Source of the DNA: Nemopilema nomurai
Lineage: Eukaryota; Cnidaria; Scyphozoa; Rhizostomeae; Rhizostomatidae
DNA length: 64,000 nucleotides
NCBI GenBank assembly: GCA_003864495.1
Contig: PEDN01001357.1
Location: forward strand, 496,001-560,000
Direction of reading: 5' to 3'
A model generated the notes under the pieces. The model was not told where the DNA came from. It was given only the letters and a program-made list of their open reading frames with translations, and ran no database searches. Positions 11,901-22,246 of the stretch are shown here, in pieces (position 1 is the stretch's first letter; the number at the start of each line of letters is the position of its first letter). The translations under genes and the position numbers were made by a program.

Positions 11901-13894
11901 TTATAACTTGTTTACATGCAAGACTTAAAGATAGAAGAAAGGGAAAACAGGATCCTTTTGTGAAATGAAGCTTCAAGAGACACTAGGACCTTTTTAGCTA
12001 GTCTAATTTACTTTCAAGCAGTTCCTAGATTGGCAGTTTTCTTAAGAGTATCTATAGGGGAGGTTTGTGAATAAGATACTTCATAATGGTGGGCTTTAAA
12101 AGCAAACAATAACTCTGAATGACTTTTTTCAATCATCTTCAATTACGCTTCGGTTTATAGAAGTTTGGTTAGTTTATTCAAAATAGTCTATTCATTAGCG
12201 AACTTGTAGTCCAAGGCAGTAAATGATATTAAAAATGTCGGAAAGGTTTTGGTCCAACTTCGGTTGGGTCGAGTGCAGTGCCAATAATTATTTGTTTGTC
12301 ACTGACTGAGGCATTCTCTCTCTCTCTAACGATTTTCGACATCCTCAAAATAGCCAGGCATGATACACATTTACTTTTTCGGAAAATCCAAGGACCATGA
12401 AATATGACATTTCACACTTTGAACGCAGCCACTGCTTATAACTGCTGACGTCACAGTGCTGGCCCTAAACATTGCCAAATATTTGCTCTTTCAAACACAG
12501 AACAACACATAGTACCAAGCTGACAATTAGGCCTACCACACTCAATGCTTGAGCATTAGAATCCATCATTCCCGAGCCATACTGATTTTGCCTCGTAATG
12601 ACACTTGAGAATTATGACGTAACAGAGACGTGACCAATTTCAGGCGTGACACCCCTGGAAGCTCCTGTAATCGAATTATCAATGACAATCCATCGGCGCA
12701 AAGTGGATATTATTGGGTCCTTACAAAAACAGGCGGTGTCCAACAGGTATTGTGTGTGCAGCATTAACCAACCATTACTCTAACACCGATTTGAACCCGT
12801 TCGCTGAAAAGAGGCTGACTTTGATCCTGTGCATACCAGTGTAGTTTGTTGTTAAGTGCGGCTCAATATTTTTGTGGGATCTTCAGGGCATGCATTTGGC
12901 AAACCTGTGTAGGGCTTAGGGGGGGGGGGGGTTAACTTTAATCCGGTCTAAAAATACTTCAGTTCTACCCATTGCGCATCTGGGCACTTAAACAGCACTG
13001 AATCTTGAAAATACAGCGAATAAGAAACAGTGATGGATAGGATTTAGTAGAGTGACTCTCATTAAGCGTGTTTTGAAAACATTACACCATAATATCAATG
13101 GAAAAGAATTCTATATTGACATTCGAAACTCCCACATCACGCCTGAAATTGGTCCAGCCCTTGACATGACAGTACGGGTTTTAGCAATGGATACGTTTGA
13201 CAGTATGACAAAATGGAATATGAGAGACATCAAATGAGACAGTCACGTCAAAGTACAGATTTCGCGATTGGTGAAGCCAACCTTCCAATTCAATATATTT
13301 TCGGGATATTTTTATAACTGTTACTCAGCGGTGGATTAAGTCTGATTTGATTCTCGTTCTTTATTGTTAATCCTGCTGTTTCCAGGAACTTACCATCCTC
13401 CAGTCTAGATAATCTTAATCGCTAGATTTTCCTTGTCCACCTTATTTTGCAAAATGACAGCCTTTCATAATCAAGCATTTCATTAGACTTTCATTAATTT
13501 CCATAATAACTTTCAAAAGTCTACCATCTCAAGTATCTGGGTCCCTAGGTCTCCAATTTTCCCCCCACTATTGCCATTATTCTCATAGCTCCTTCCATGA
13601 ACTCTTTCATTCTATCATATGTTGTTATAAAGACATACAGTACGAAATTATATTTTTCCTTTCAAAATTCTATTCTATTCCCATCAAAATTACATTTTAT
13701 TTTTACTTGGTCTTTGGTGTATTTAATGAGCTTGGTTTAGGCGTTGATAGTGATAACTACCCGGGGCCTGGAATCAACTACTTCATTTCTTGGATCCTGA
13801 AACATCCAGCTCAAGACATTCTGAAATTGAATAACATTTCATTCCTCTTTTTTTCTAGATCTTCTGCGACATGAGTAAGAAGGTGAAAGCATAA
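5910..13894 (+). CDS. Secreted mosaic structural protein: Lys/Ala/Gln region, Cys-polyproline rod, Gly/Ser/Ala region, half fibrinogen-like C-terminus
   Basis: Eight coding exons join in phase to give 523 aa: 5910-6295, 6549-6762, 7077-7505, 10156-10288, 10995-11063, 11586-11787, 12644-12746, 13859-13894. Exon 1 encodes a signal peptide (MRILVATLLVSLALAVSVSS) and a Lys/Ala/Gln-rich, probably helical region. Exon 2 holds NLKVPLTF (residues 142-149) and a Pro/Lys-rich stretch. Exon 3 is almost pure proline with 16 Cys, in CPPP to CP18 spacing. Exons 4-6 are Gly/Ser/Ala/Thr-rich and silk-like. Exons 7-8 give SSCNRIINDNPSAQSGYYW and IFCDM, the opening of a fibrinogen-like domain, and then stop. 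Cys-studded polyproline is known from cnidarian nematocyst minicollagens, where disulfides cross-link polyproline rods. That this protein is a cnidocyst or extracellular-matrix component is inference. An ATTCTAG acceptor at 5880 marks a 5'UTR intron. The first donor, GTGAGT at 6296, overlaps a TGA that would end an unspliced reading at 6299. Confidence 0.75.
7116..7487 (+). repeat. CCA/CCT proline-codon repeat with interspersed TGC/TGT Cys codons
   Basis: Nearly every codon from about 7147 to 7481 is CCA, CCT or CCC, broken by 16 Cys codons. The low complexity keeps other frames open as His-, Thr- or Trp-rich translations, which are artefacts. The proline frame is the coding one because it alone joins in phase to the exons on both sides. 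Confidence 0.85.
7930..7966 (+). repeat. Short tandem duplication in intron
   Basis: GAATTCAAAATCCAGTT occurs twice head to tail. It lies in the large intron 3 of the 5910-13894 gene. No function is evident. Confidence 0.7.
8300..8425 (+). CDS. Candidate alternative terminal exon (Lys/Cys-Pro tail)
   Basis: Inside intron 3 of the mosaic gene, an acceptor (CTCCTTGTCAACAG, ending at 8299) opens a phase-0 frame of 41 codons and a TAA. The frame matches the phase-0 donor at 7505. The tail is Lys-rich with CPKKGKCPNEKK, an echo of the Cys-Pro theme, and has no fibrinogen-like part. If used, it would give a shorter secreted isoform ending after the polyproline rod. No downstream donor was seen, so it would be a last exon. 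Splice use is inferred only from sequence. Confidence 0.4.
   Translation, partial: KKDKDCPKKGKCPNEKKEDKSNASVKADTKVNAAGDGKKGN
8894..8925 (+). repeat. Direct repeat CGTCATAGACGAC
   Basis: CGTCATAGACGACGGTACAC is followed by a second CGTCATAGACGAC. Each copy is itself near-palindromic (GTC...GAC). It lies in intron 3 of the 5910-13894 gene. Confidence 0.7.
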
Positions 13895-16798
13895 GAGTTA
13901 GTTTAGAAATGACGAAAACACAATTGAAGAACAAGTATTTTTATTTAGCTACTGGACTGATGTCACATTGATATTTCAAAAAGTTAAATCATTTTTGACT
14001 TGAGATAATTTACGTTTTGTATAGGAAAATTATAAATCTAATGACAATATGTGATCTTAGATTTTGTAAGTTAAGCAACAACCAATTTTATTATTTGCCT
14101 CTCTGCTTCTTCTCTCTTTTGGCCTGCTGTAATACCATAACATTAGAGATGGTATGACAACGACATAGCATTAACGGTTGGCACGAATTTGGCAAAAAAA
14201 GAGTTGAATGCTAAGATCTTTCTTGGCAACCTAGCAATAACAGCCAGTTGTAATAGTTGAAATTTCACAGCAATCTTAGAATGAACTTTTCCATTCGGAA
14301 TTGTATTTGACATCACCAGATTGTTGAATGAATGAAGTGAACAATGTTTGCGAATCTAGGAGATAGAAAACTGGCTGTAGAGCTTTGTACTATAAGTTTC
14401 GGCAAAGCATGCTACATCGCATAAAATTGTCGCTTAAAAGGTTACGGATGGCTACCATGAAAAAATAGAATTTGAATCTCATGTTTTTATTTGTAATAAG
14501 CGGTGCAAAAAATTTAAGCTGATTGTTTTAGTCAAAAACAAAAAGTTTGCTTTTTCGACATCTTCTTAAAGTTCTCTTGCAGCCATGTGCTATAATGTTC
14601 CATCTCAATCAGGCTTTGACTCAAAGCAATCAAGCTGCTACTATTTGCATTTTTATACTTGACTTTTCTCCTTTCTCATTTACCCTGAACGAGCTTTCAT
14701 CGTTAAAGTGACGCCATATGTTATTTAGCTACATTTACGCCAATCTCTAAGCATGGCCTTAGAGACAGCATTGAGAAAAACCTTGAATAATTGTTAAAAA
14801 ATTTTAAGTTGCCTTCCAAAATGCTGAATTCTGTAGACTCATTCTGAGCCCTCTAAACATCACAAGGAAGGGAAGACTTGAAATGTAATTGTGAAAGCGG
14901 ATCTCACGGCTTTTGGACTGAGAGCTTTTCATGTATATGGATTTGAAGGTCACTCTTTATGTTAATCCCGTCTTGTGAGCAGTGTCATCTTTTGCTAGGG
15001 AATTTCAATCCTCTTTAGGGTTGACTCTCAAGCTTTGCAATACTTGTAATCTCCTAGACACTATCTGATCTTACGGATGTTGCCCCCAGGCTGTCATGGG
15101 ATATTTGCAGCCCCGTGTAAGGCAACCCCTACAAATCGTGGTGCGAAGATAACTTCGGCATGCACCTTATCTAATACGTGGAAACCTAAAACTCCCATTA
15201 GAGGGTAAATGGCTCCAACGGGACGATATTCCATAATATTCTTCCCTTCTATTTAAGACTATTCAATACAGTTAGGGTGGTGTTTTTATTGTGTATGAGA
15301 CTGAGGCTTGACAGATTCGAAAGGGTCCGGTTTATTCTGGTGTTTTTGCATGTAACCAACTAAACACTTGCGTGGAATTGTTTTGAACTTCTAAGATATG
15401 CCAACGTGCATGAGAAACAGGGACATAGGATGCATCTTGAAAGGGAAGTGAGGCGTTGTTAGGCGCATTTTTGAAATGCACTTTCACCAAGCCCCTCGAG
15501 TTTCAGTGCGGATTGTTTGGCAATCGTGAGTCGTCTTATGAGAGAGAGGGAGCAAATCATGAATTCAACTACGCAAATAAGCAACTGACGTATTAGCTAG
15601 AGCCTTTTTAAGAAGTCACCAATGCTTTTAATAAACTTTCTTGTTTATCTTTGACACTTTGAGAGATAGCTTTATTTACATAGTTGGCATATAAAGGCTT
15701 TCTTTATGAGCTATTAAGGGGCTCCATTATCTCATCAAATACCGAAAGGCAGTAGCTCCTTCGTTCATTATGAGTGACGAATTCAGGCCTAAATTCAAAC
15801 GGCAAATCATACTTTAATCATATAACGCCAGGGTGAATCATAAATGTCCCCAAATCTACTGTTACACATTTCTCTATATGTAAAGCGGCTTTCCTTAAAA
15901 ATGAAGATAATTTTTAGGAATCTCTACAGATGTTTGCATGAAGCAGCGAAGAGATACTTTGAAGTTCAGATCATGACTTTTGACAGCAACACCCAGCACT
16001 TTTTGAATAGCCTCGTAATGACATTATGCTTACAGGTGCTTTGACGCGGGAGAATTTGGAAAATATTTTTGAACAGGTTTGGGACCATGGCTGAATAATT
16101 CTGAAGGTCAGTAACTTATCGCTTGATTAGGCTGCTTTCCTCAATTTTCACAAACATTATTTTTCCCTCAGCGGTTTCGTGACTGCCTAATGCTGTTGTC
16201 TTTGTTTACACGGCAATTTGTTTATACTTTTCAATAAGCGGTCGCCTCATCGTCTAGTCAATTTTAGGCCATTTTTTACAATCCACGATAGTGCAGTTTA
16301 GCTTTTCAGTCTTACTGAGAATTAGGAAAGCTAGCTAAAGTTTGTGTTGCATAACAACTGTAAAGACGAAGTTACCTGATAATTCTTAATGCAAAGCTTT
16401 TTGAGGAAACTCGTGGATGTTATTCCGGTAAGATACTATTTTAGCTACATTTTATACCAATATCTCCTGCCCATATCTCATACAATGCCCTGATTTGTAA
16501 TCTCTACTCAAATGCGGCTACAAGATGAATACTGAACAGTTGTTTGTCAACCTTAGAATTATGCTGATTGGCGCTAGCACTATATATAAATTTTGAGGGC
16601 CATATAGAAAGAAATAGGAAGTTTGTTAGTAGAAAGAAATGAGCTAAGTTATCATATAGGCCCTGGCTATGGTTTTATTATTGAAATATTAAGGATGGTC
16701 CTCCCCTCCCACTTTTAAATGAGGTTGCAGGCCCTAATTTTTCACTCTAAGTAGCCCTATGTGACATCTATTTTATTCTAGTTGAATTTTTTCTGGTA
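13895..16798. other. Intergenic, nothing supported
   Basis: About 2.9 kb of AT-rich DNA after the mosaic gene. I saw no exon with matching splice sites, no tRNA and no strong repeat. Any 3'UTR of the mosaic gene must begin here, but no close AATAAA was identified. Confidence 0.4.
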
Positions 16799-17261
16799 TA
16801 CAGTAAATCCTCGAATTGCCCCCCCCCCCTCGAAAAAGCCCTCCCTCCTCGAAAAAGCCCTCCCTCCTCGAAAAAGCCCTCCTCGAATAAGCCCCATCCC
16901 TAGAACTAAACATTTTCAATAACTCCCCACCCCAGCACCCCCCCCCGTCAAATAAGGTCCGCTCAATTTTTGATTTTCGAATCCTGAGGTTGCCTGGCAT
17001 TTTAGTGGATTACCACAAAAATTTATATTTCTGTTAATAATTTAATCAAATGTTACTTTATACTTAGATTGTTTTTTATATCATGAAAAGAAAGAAATTT
17101 CAAAAATTATCATTTTTATGTGGCATGTTTTGGGTAATTTGATAAACCCCCCCTGAACAAGTGCCCCACCCCTTGAATAAGCCCCCCTCGAATAAGCCCC
17201 CCCTAATAAAGATATCAAAAATAAATAATCCCCTATGGGTCTAATTTGAGGATTTACGGTA
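16799..17261. mobile_element. MITE-like element with TACxGTAAATCCTC ends and C-rich internal repeats
   Basis: The left end TACAGTAAATCCTCGAAT and the right end ATTTGAGGATTTACGGTA are inverted copies. Just inside both ends lie C-rich arrays built on CTCGAAAAAGCCCTCC (left) and CTCGAATAAGCCCCCC (right). The middle is AT-rich. There is no coding capacity. This is a nonautonomous DNA-transposon style of element. Confidence 0.65.
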
Positions 17262-17934
17262 AATGAAGTTAGGTTTGTACTCTGGATCTTTTTGTGGAGT
17301 TGTTTTCTGCCTGTCATTTGTTATGGAAGAGCTTCTCCTGATATTCTTCGCCATTTCAACTTCCTATTTCCAAACATGCTTTCTAGTTCAAAAGCATATG
17401 AGCAAAAAACTTACAAATCAGGATTCTACAAAAACAGGTTGCCTTCCAGAAGTAGTATAATTGCTATTATCAATGAGAAATTGGCTTGTGAATTAAGTTG
17501 GATGAAGCCTAAAAAGTTAAATTGAGCTTTATAACCCAAATAACTAATTTTTTGACAATACTTGAAAGAATCCTTTAATGTATTTTTCTCAATGTTATAT
17601 TAAGATTTCTCCTCTAGCTTATACATACTGTATTTCTCAACACACTTCTTCTAGCAAAAAAAGTGGTTTTAAAAGTTCTCAAATTTTAAGCCATGCTTGT
17701 AGTTCCATTGTAGTTAGGTTAATTTAGTTATTTACATATGATATTTATTTGTAAGTTTTGTAAATGTAGGCCTTGAAAACCATGAAAATCAGCTATGCTG
17801 AAGAGCTATTCTCTTTTAACCAGTAAAGTACTACTAATAATAAAATAATAATGTTTTGTCATTTTAAAGGATGGGAAATGGTAGCATTGCAATAGACTTT
17901 GAGCACAAGCTGGATTCTCCTGGTCTCTAAGAAG

Positions 17935-20220
17935 ATGATAAAGATGATAAGATTGGCTTTGACTCTAGCTATACTAATTTATGTTCATGATGTGAATTCT
18001 GTTTCTTATGGAAAGTTGACGAAACACAGTAATGTTGACAGGTACTTTTCTTTCTAATCATGCATTTTTACAGCTACCTTATATCACAATTAGCTAAATA
18101 TCTGTAAACATCTGTTAATATATGTTAATATCTGTAAATATATGTAAATATCTGTAAATATTCTGTAATACCTGTAAATATCTGTAGGAATGTTTTAAGC
18201 TTTCTTGTACTTTCCTTGTCACTGTCAATTCTAGCTCTTCTTGAGCTTGTATTTTAACATCAACAAGTGTTTGTGCTGACTATTGTTTAAATATTTTATG
18301 GATTAATTTCCAGAGATGATGGTCCAGCTGCGAAGTGCCAGGACATTTATGAGCAAAATAAACAGTCACCTAGTGGATACTATGACATCAAAATAGGTGA
18401 TCAGATTTTCAAAGTAAGTAATAAAATCCATGTTGGTCTTTCTTCTAATATTTGTTATGATATTATTTTGTTATGTTCTCTGGTTAATTCTAGCTTTGAT
18501 AATTATGACCTAATTTAACTATCTATCCAAGACTGATGGCACTTGAACTTCTTGGTGCTGTGTTATTTTTTCATTCAGGCTGACTATTTCTTTAATTCTT
18601 GCATGCATAGCAAAAGTAGATCATAAGCTCTTTGTAAACTGTATTGGGCTTTGCCAACAGTTTAATCAATTGTATTCTATTTTCCAAAGGTTTACTGCTA
18701 CTTTCATAACCCACAGTCTACTGTTATACGACAGTTTGATGATTTAGATGGAGTGCCTCAAGAATTCCATGTTTTTGAGCCAGTGGGTGTTAGTAATGGT
18801 GATCCAGAAGGTGCCATGGAAATGCGTATGTACCCAATTATACTTCTATGCAGAACATTTTATTTTACATGTTATATGGTAGTTCTGCACCTATAACCTT
18901 GCTGTTCTCGCTTAAATGACCAAGTAGTCTAGGTTAATTATTGATGAATTTGATAATTTTAAGGCATTCGATACAGTCAGATGCAAGAAGGCTTTAGGCC
19001 TGGAATATTATTCTATGCAGGTTTCCTTTTTTGTAATTGAAATTTCTCCAAGGAAGACTAAGAATTTGTTGTTGTATATGACATATCAGTCTCTGCCTGG
19101 CTTCCAGCTTTTAATAGTGATTGAATGAAAAAAGAAACACATGAATATTTCGTCGCAAGTATTGCAGCAGCTAATTGTGATTTCAATGCAGCTTCAACTT
19201 AAAAGCTTAAGCTACTGAGGATCCCAATGCAACAACAGTTTGGGGATGGGTTGTTGAGTAGCTGGCTTAAGTATGTACTGGATGAATTGTAGATAGTGAC
19301 ATTGGGTTTAAGTACAGTCTCCAATGAACGATCAAGGGCATTTTGGAATCATACTTAGAAGAGCTCTTATAAATAATGTGACAAATGTTTGCCAATTTGC
19401 TGATTCGTTTCATGAAAGTTTTTTCCTTTTCCCACTTCCACGGGAATTGTAGAGGTTGAGCCACATGAAATACCCCCTGGAGCCGGTCCACATTCTACCC
19501 AGGCAATTATTGATGAACAAGAAAAGATGTACTGGAACAAGACTGCCACAATCCAGAACTTGATCAACACAAATAACGAGAGAGAAAGAGAGAGAAAGAA
19601 GCAGAACAAGCTGCCAGATTCAGGTATTTGATCTGTTTACATCCAACATGGTTCGCGAATAGTAACCTAGAAATATGGAGCAGAGAGGCGGTGGACCCAC
19701 ATTTTTACAAACCGTGCAAAAGCGTTCCTTCCAAACCCAATGGTTCCTCTTTCTAGAAAGTCTAAGAATGGGTCATGTGGCCCTTCTTTGATCTGCCTCC
19801 CAAATTTTTGGATGCTTCTTATTTCGCGAAACCGTTTATTTTATAACGCATGACTCAAAATATGGTCAGGTCGAAGTCAGTACCATTATGTATAGCAGAA
19901 AGAGTCCTGATTGATGGTTGACCAATGCTTAAGGAATACGGTTTTCAGTCTTTTCCAGGGGTTTTAACATCTCTTCACAACCTTTCAACTATCCTCCCTC
20001 TCTTCACAACCTTTCAACTATCTTCCTGAAGACATCTCTTCACAACCTTTCAACTATCCTCCCAGTCTCACTTTTCCTAATTCTCCATCCCTTCTCTGGC
20101 TTGTTTTCGCATTTTGTTTCAGATGCATTCAACCAAGCAACTTTAATTTCTATGCTGTTGATATTCATTTCTTCACGTTATCACCATCAGATCCAAGTCA
20201 CCCGATTTTTTTACACCTAA
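17935..20220 (+). CDS. Secreted protein with half fibrinogen-like domain
   Basis: Five exons join in phase to 203 aa: 17935-18041, 18314-18413, 18690-18825, 19453-19623, 20123-20220. Exon 1 is a signal peptide (MIKMIRLALTLAILIYVHDV). Exon 2 gives CQDIYEQNKQSPSGYYDI and exon 3 opens VYCYF, matching the C-x-I...SGYY...V[YF]C pattern at the start of fibrinogen-like domains; the rest of a full domain is absent. Exon 4 contains one N-x-T sequon and a highly charged ERERERKK segment. The last exon encodes a hydrophobic stretch (LISMLLIFISS) before the stop and is less certain, though an AATAAA at 20242-20247, just after the stop, supports it. The intron between exons 2 and 3 falls at the same place and phase (0) as the final intron of the 5910-13894 gene, which argues for common ancestry. 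The role is unknown. Confidence 0.6.
18104..18186 (+). repeat. TATCTGTAAATA-type short tandem repeat
   Basis: Degenerate tandem copies of ATCTGTAAAT(A) lie in intron 1 of the 17935-20220 gene. No function is evident. Confidence 0.65.
19971..20060 (+). repeat. Three copies of CTCTTCACAACCTTTCAACT
   Basis: Three near-identical copies of about 26-35 bp occur in the pyrimidine-rich intron 4 of the 17935-20220 gene, close upstream of the final acceptor at 20122. Confidence 0.75.
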
Positions 20221-20241
20221 TATGAATATTAAAACTCCGTG

Positions 20242-20247
20242 AATAAA
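20242..20247 (+). terminator. Polyadenylation signal AATAAA
   Basis: A canonical AATAAA lies 22 bases after the predicted stop of the 17935-20220 gene, a compact 3' end that supports the terminal exon model. Confidence 0.45.
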
Positions 20248-20249
20248 GG

Positions 20250-22246
20250 ACTGTATGATTTATTTCTTTATAAAAGATAAGTAAAAGGAGGTAGAAAACA
20301 TCATTATTAACAAGCTTAAATTAATACCCAGTGCTTAAACGAATGAAACAATGAAAGGAATAAAAATTTTAATCTCTCAATTTGAATACTTAATATATTT
20401 TCTAATAGTAGTTAAATAAGATCATATTGATAAATCGTTAATCCTTTCGAATGTATTTTTTAGATTCACTGGATTTGCTATAAACCTGAAGAGATCATTT
20501 TTCAGTTTATAAACAGTATAAAGTATGGAAGCTCACAAAGATAAATGACTAATCGATTAGAATGATGTCTTTCCTTCTTGGTAGGAATCTGTACTAATAA
20601 AACGCACTTGTTCTGTTGAATCTCCTGAAATTAATAAACTGTGACTTTATCGAGCCTAAAATTGGACTACAAAACACAGATAAAGTAACGTGCATTTTAT
20701 GAAGCTATGGAAAGACATTTTACTTACATTAGTATCTTAGATACCATCGTCGCATGCCCTTTTGACTAGAGATTTGTGACAGATCGTCTCTGCCAGTTTG
20801 TAAACGCGTCCCTTTCTAATAAGAATTAGCTTCATCACATGATCTTGCCAAGTGGCCTGATGATTCGATCCACAATTAATCAATTAAATCACAAATTATT
20901 TATTATTGAAAAACGTTGCCCCATCGTTTCCAAACTTCTCAAAGTGCGCCTCCCAGGGAATCCACAGTTGTATTTCGACCCCCTTTAGTTAAATACCTCT
21001 TTCCCAGCAAATAATGAAAATTAGTCGATTTAATTTATTGTTAGTTGAGGGTAGCTGTAATTTTATCCGCGAAGTATAATTAATAGCAATTTTCAAAATT
21101 GGTATTTACGCAGATTGATAAATGGTCTAAAATTGTTGCTCTTAGGTTAGTTAAAGTTTGTTAACCAAATTTTGCTAAAAACTCTAGATAGTTTGACTAT
21201 TTTTGCCAGAGTTTTTAGATAAAAGAAATTCTAATAGTTAATTGTGAAGTTCAACTTTGTGGGTAAATAAAATTTTCTCATTATTGTAAATATAGTTAAT
21301 ATCATTTCTCATATGATCTCTCGGTAAATCATTTCAATTTTAAAATTGTGTCAAGCTTAAAGCACTCTCTTATAGTGTTGAATGTGATGCTTTAGATTTC
21401 ACACTTGATTCTACTTCGTGTTGGATGATACTAATTGTACCAATGGTATCAATTGATTATCATAAATTTTTGATTCATAATATCACACCCGTTCATAAAC
21501 AATTTTCAAATAATATAAAATTCTTTATGTTTTTGCAATTTCCCCTCGCTTTATATCTTGACTTATTTGACCCTATGTCTTTGCTTCAAAAACTAAATAC
21601 TTATTTTTACTTTGGTTTTAAAGAATCATTCACGACAAGATCATATTTTTTGTTGTCAGATTTTTATATTTCTAATGCATGTTAATACAAATGAAGTTTT
21701 TGCTTTTAAATCAAAAGGTGCCTTGGGAGAAAAGTTTGTTAGCAGAATTTCAGAAGGGTGACGTTTTATATTAGTGCTACATTGTGTTTTATGCTTTTCC
21801 ATGCAAAAGTAGAGCTCAAAATACAAGAAGTCTATTCCAACCTAAGCTATGTTTAGAAATATTTCAGTACTAGTTTAATTGGCCTTGATATTTTACTTTG
21901 CTCTTGTTGCCCCAAAAACATAATTTCTCGCAGTCTATGCAATTGATGTAGATTTTAAGCAAGAAAAGGGAGTTGATTATAATAGCCGTTTTCAGCGAAA
22001 CTTGTTTTTTCATGGAACCAGATATGAAACGTTTGAGTTCAGTCGAATATCGGCTCCTTGTTATTCCTCATTACTTCTATGTTTGCGGCGCGTAGGAAAA
22101 CTCGAAAGTAAACAGTAGATTAAAACGTGGATTGACATATTTTAAACTAGAACTCTCTCCATCGTATTACCTATTTGATTTAAATAAGTGTGGAATTAAA
22201 ATCATAAGTGGATTCACAGTCGAGACTTATCGAACATCATGGGTGT
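20250..22246. other. AT-rich intergenic stretch, nothing supported
   Basis: This lies between two convergent genes. An open frame at 21425-21685 is Phe/Leu/Tyr-rich, AT-driven and without splice or signal context, so it is not called. No RNA gene was recognised. Confidence 0.4.
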
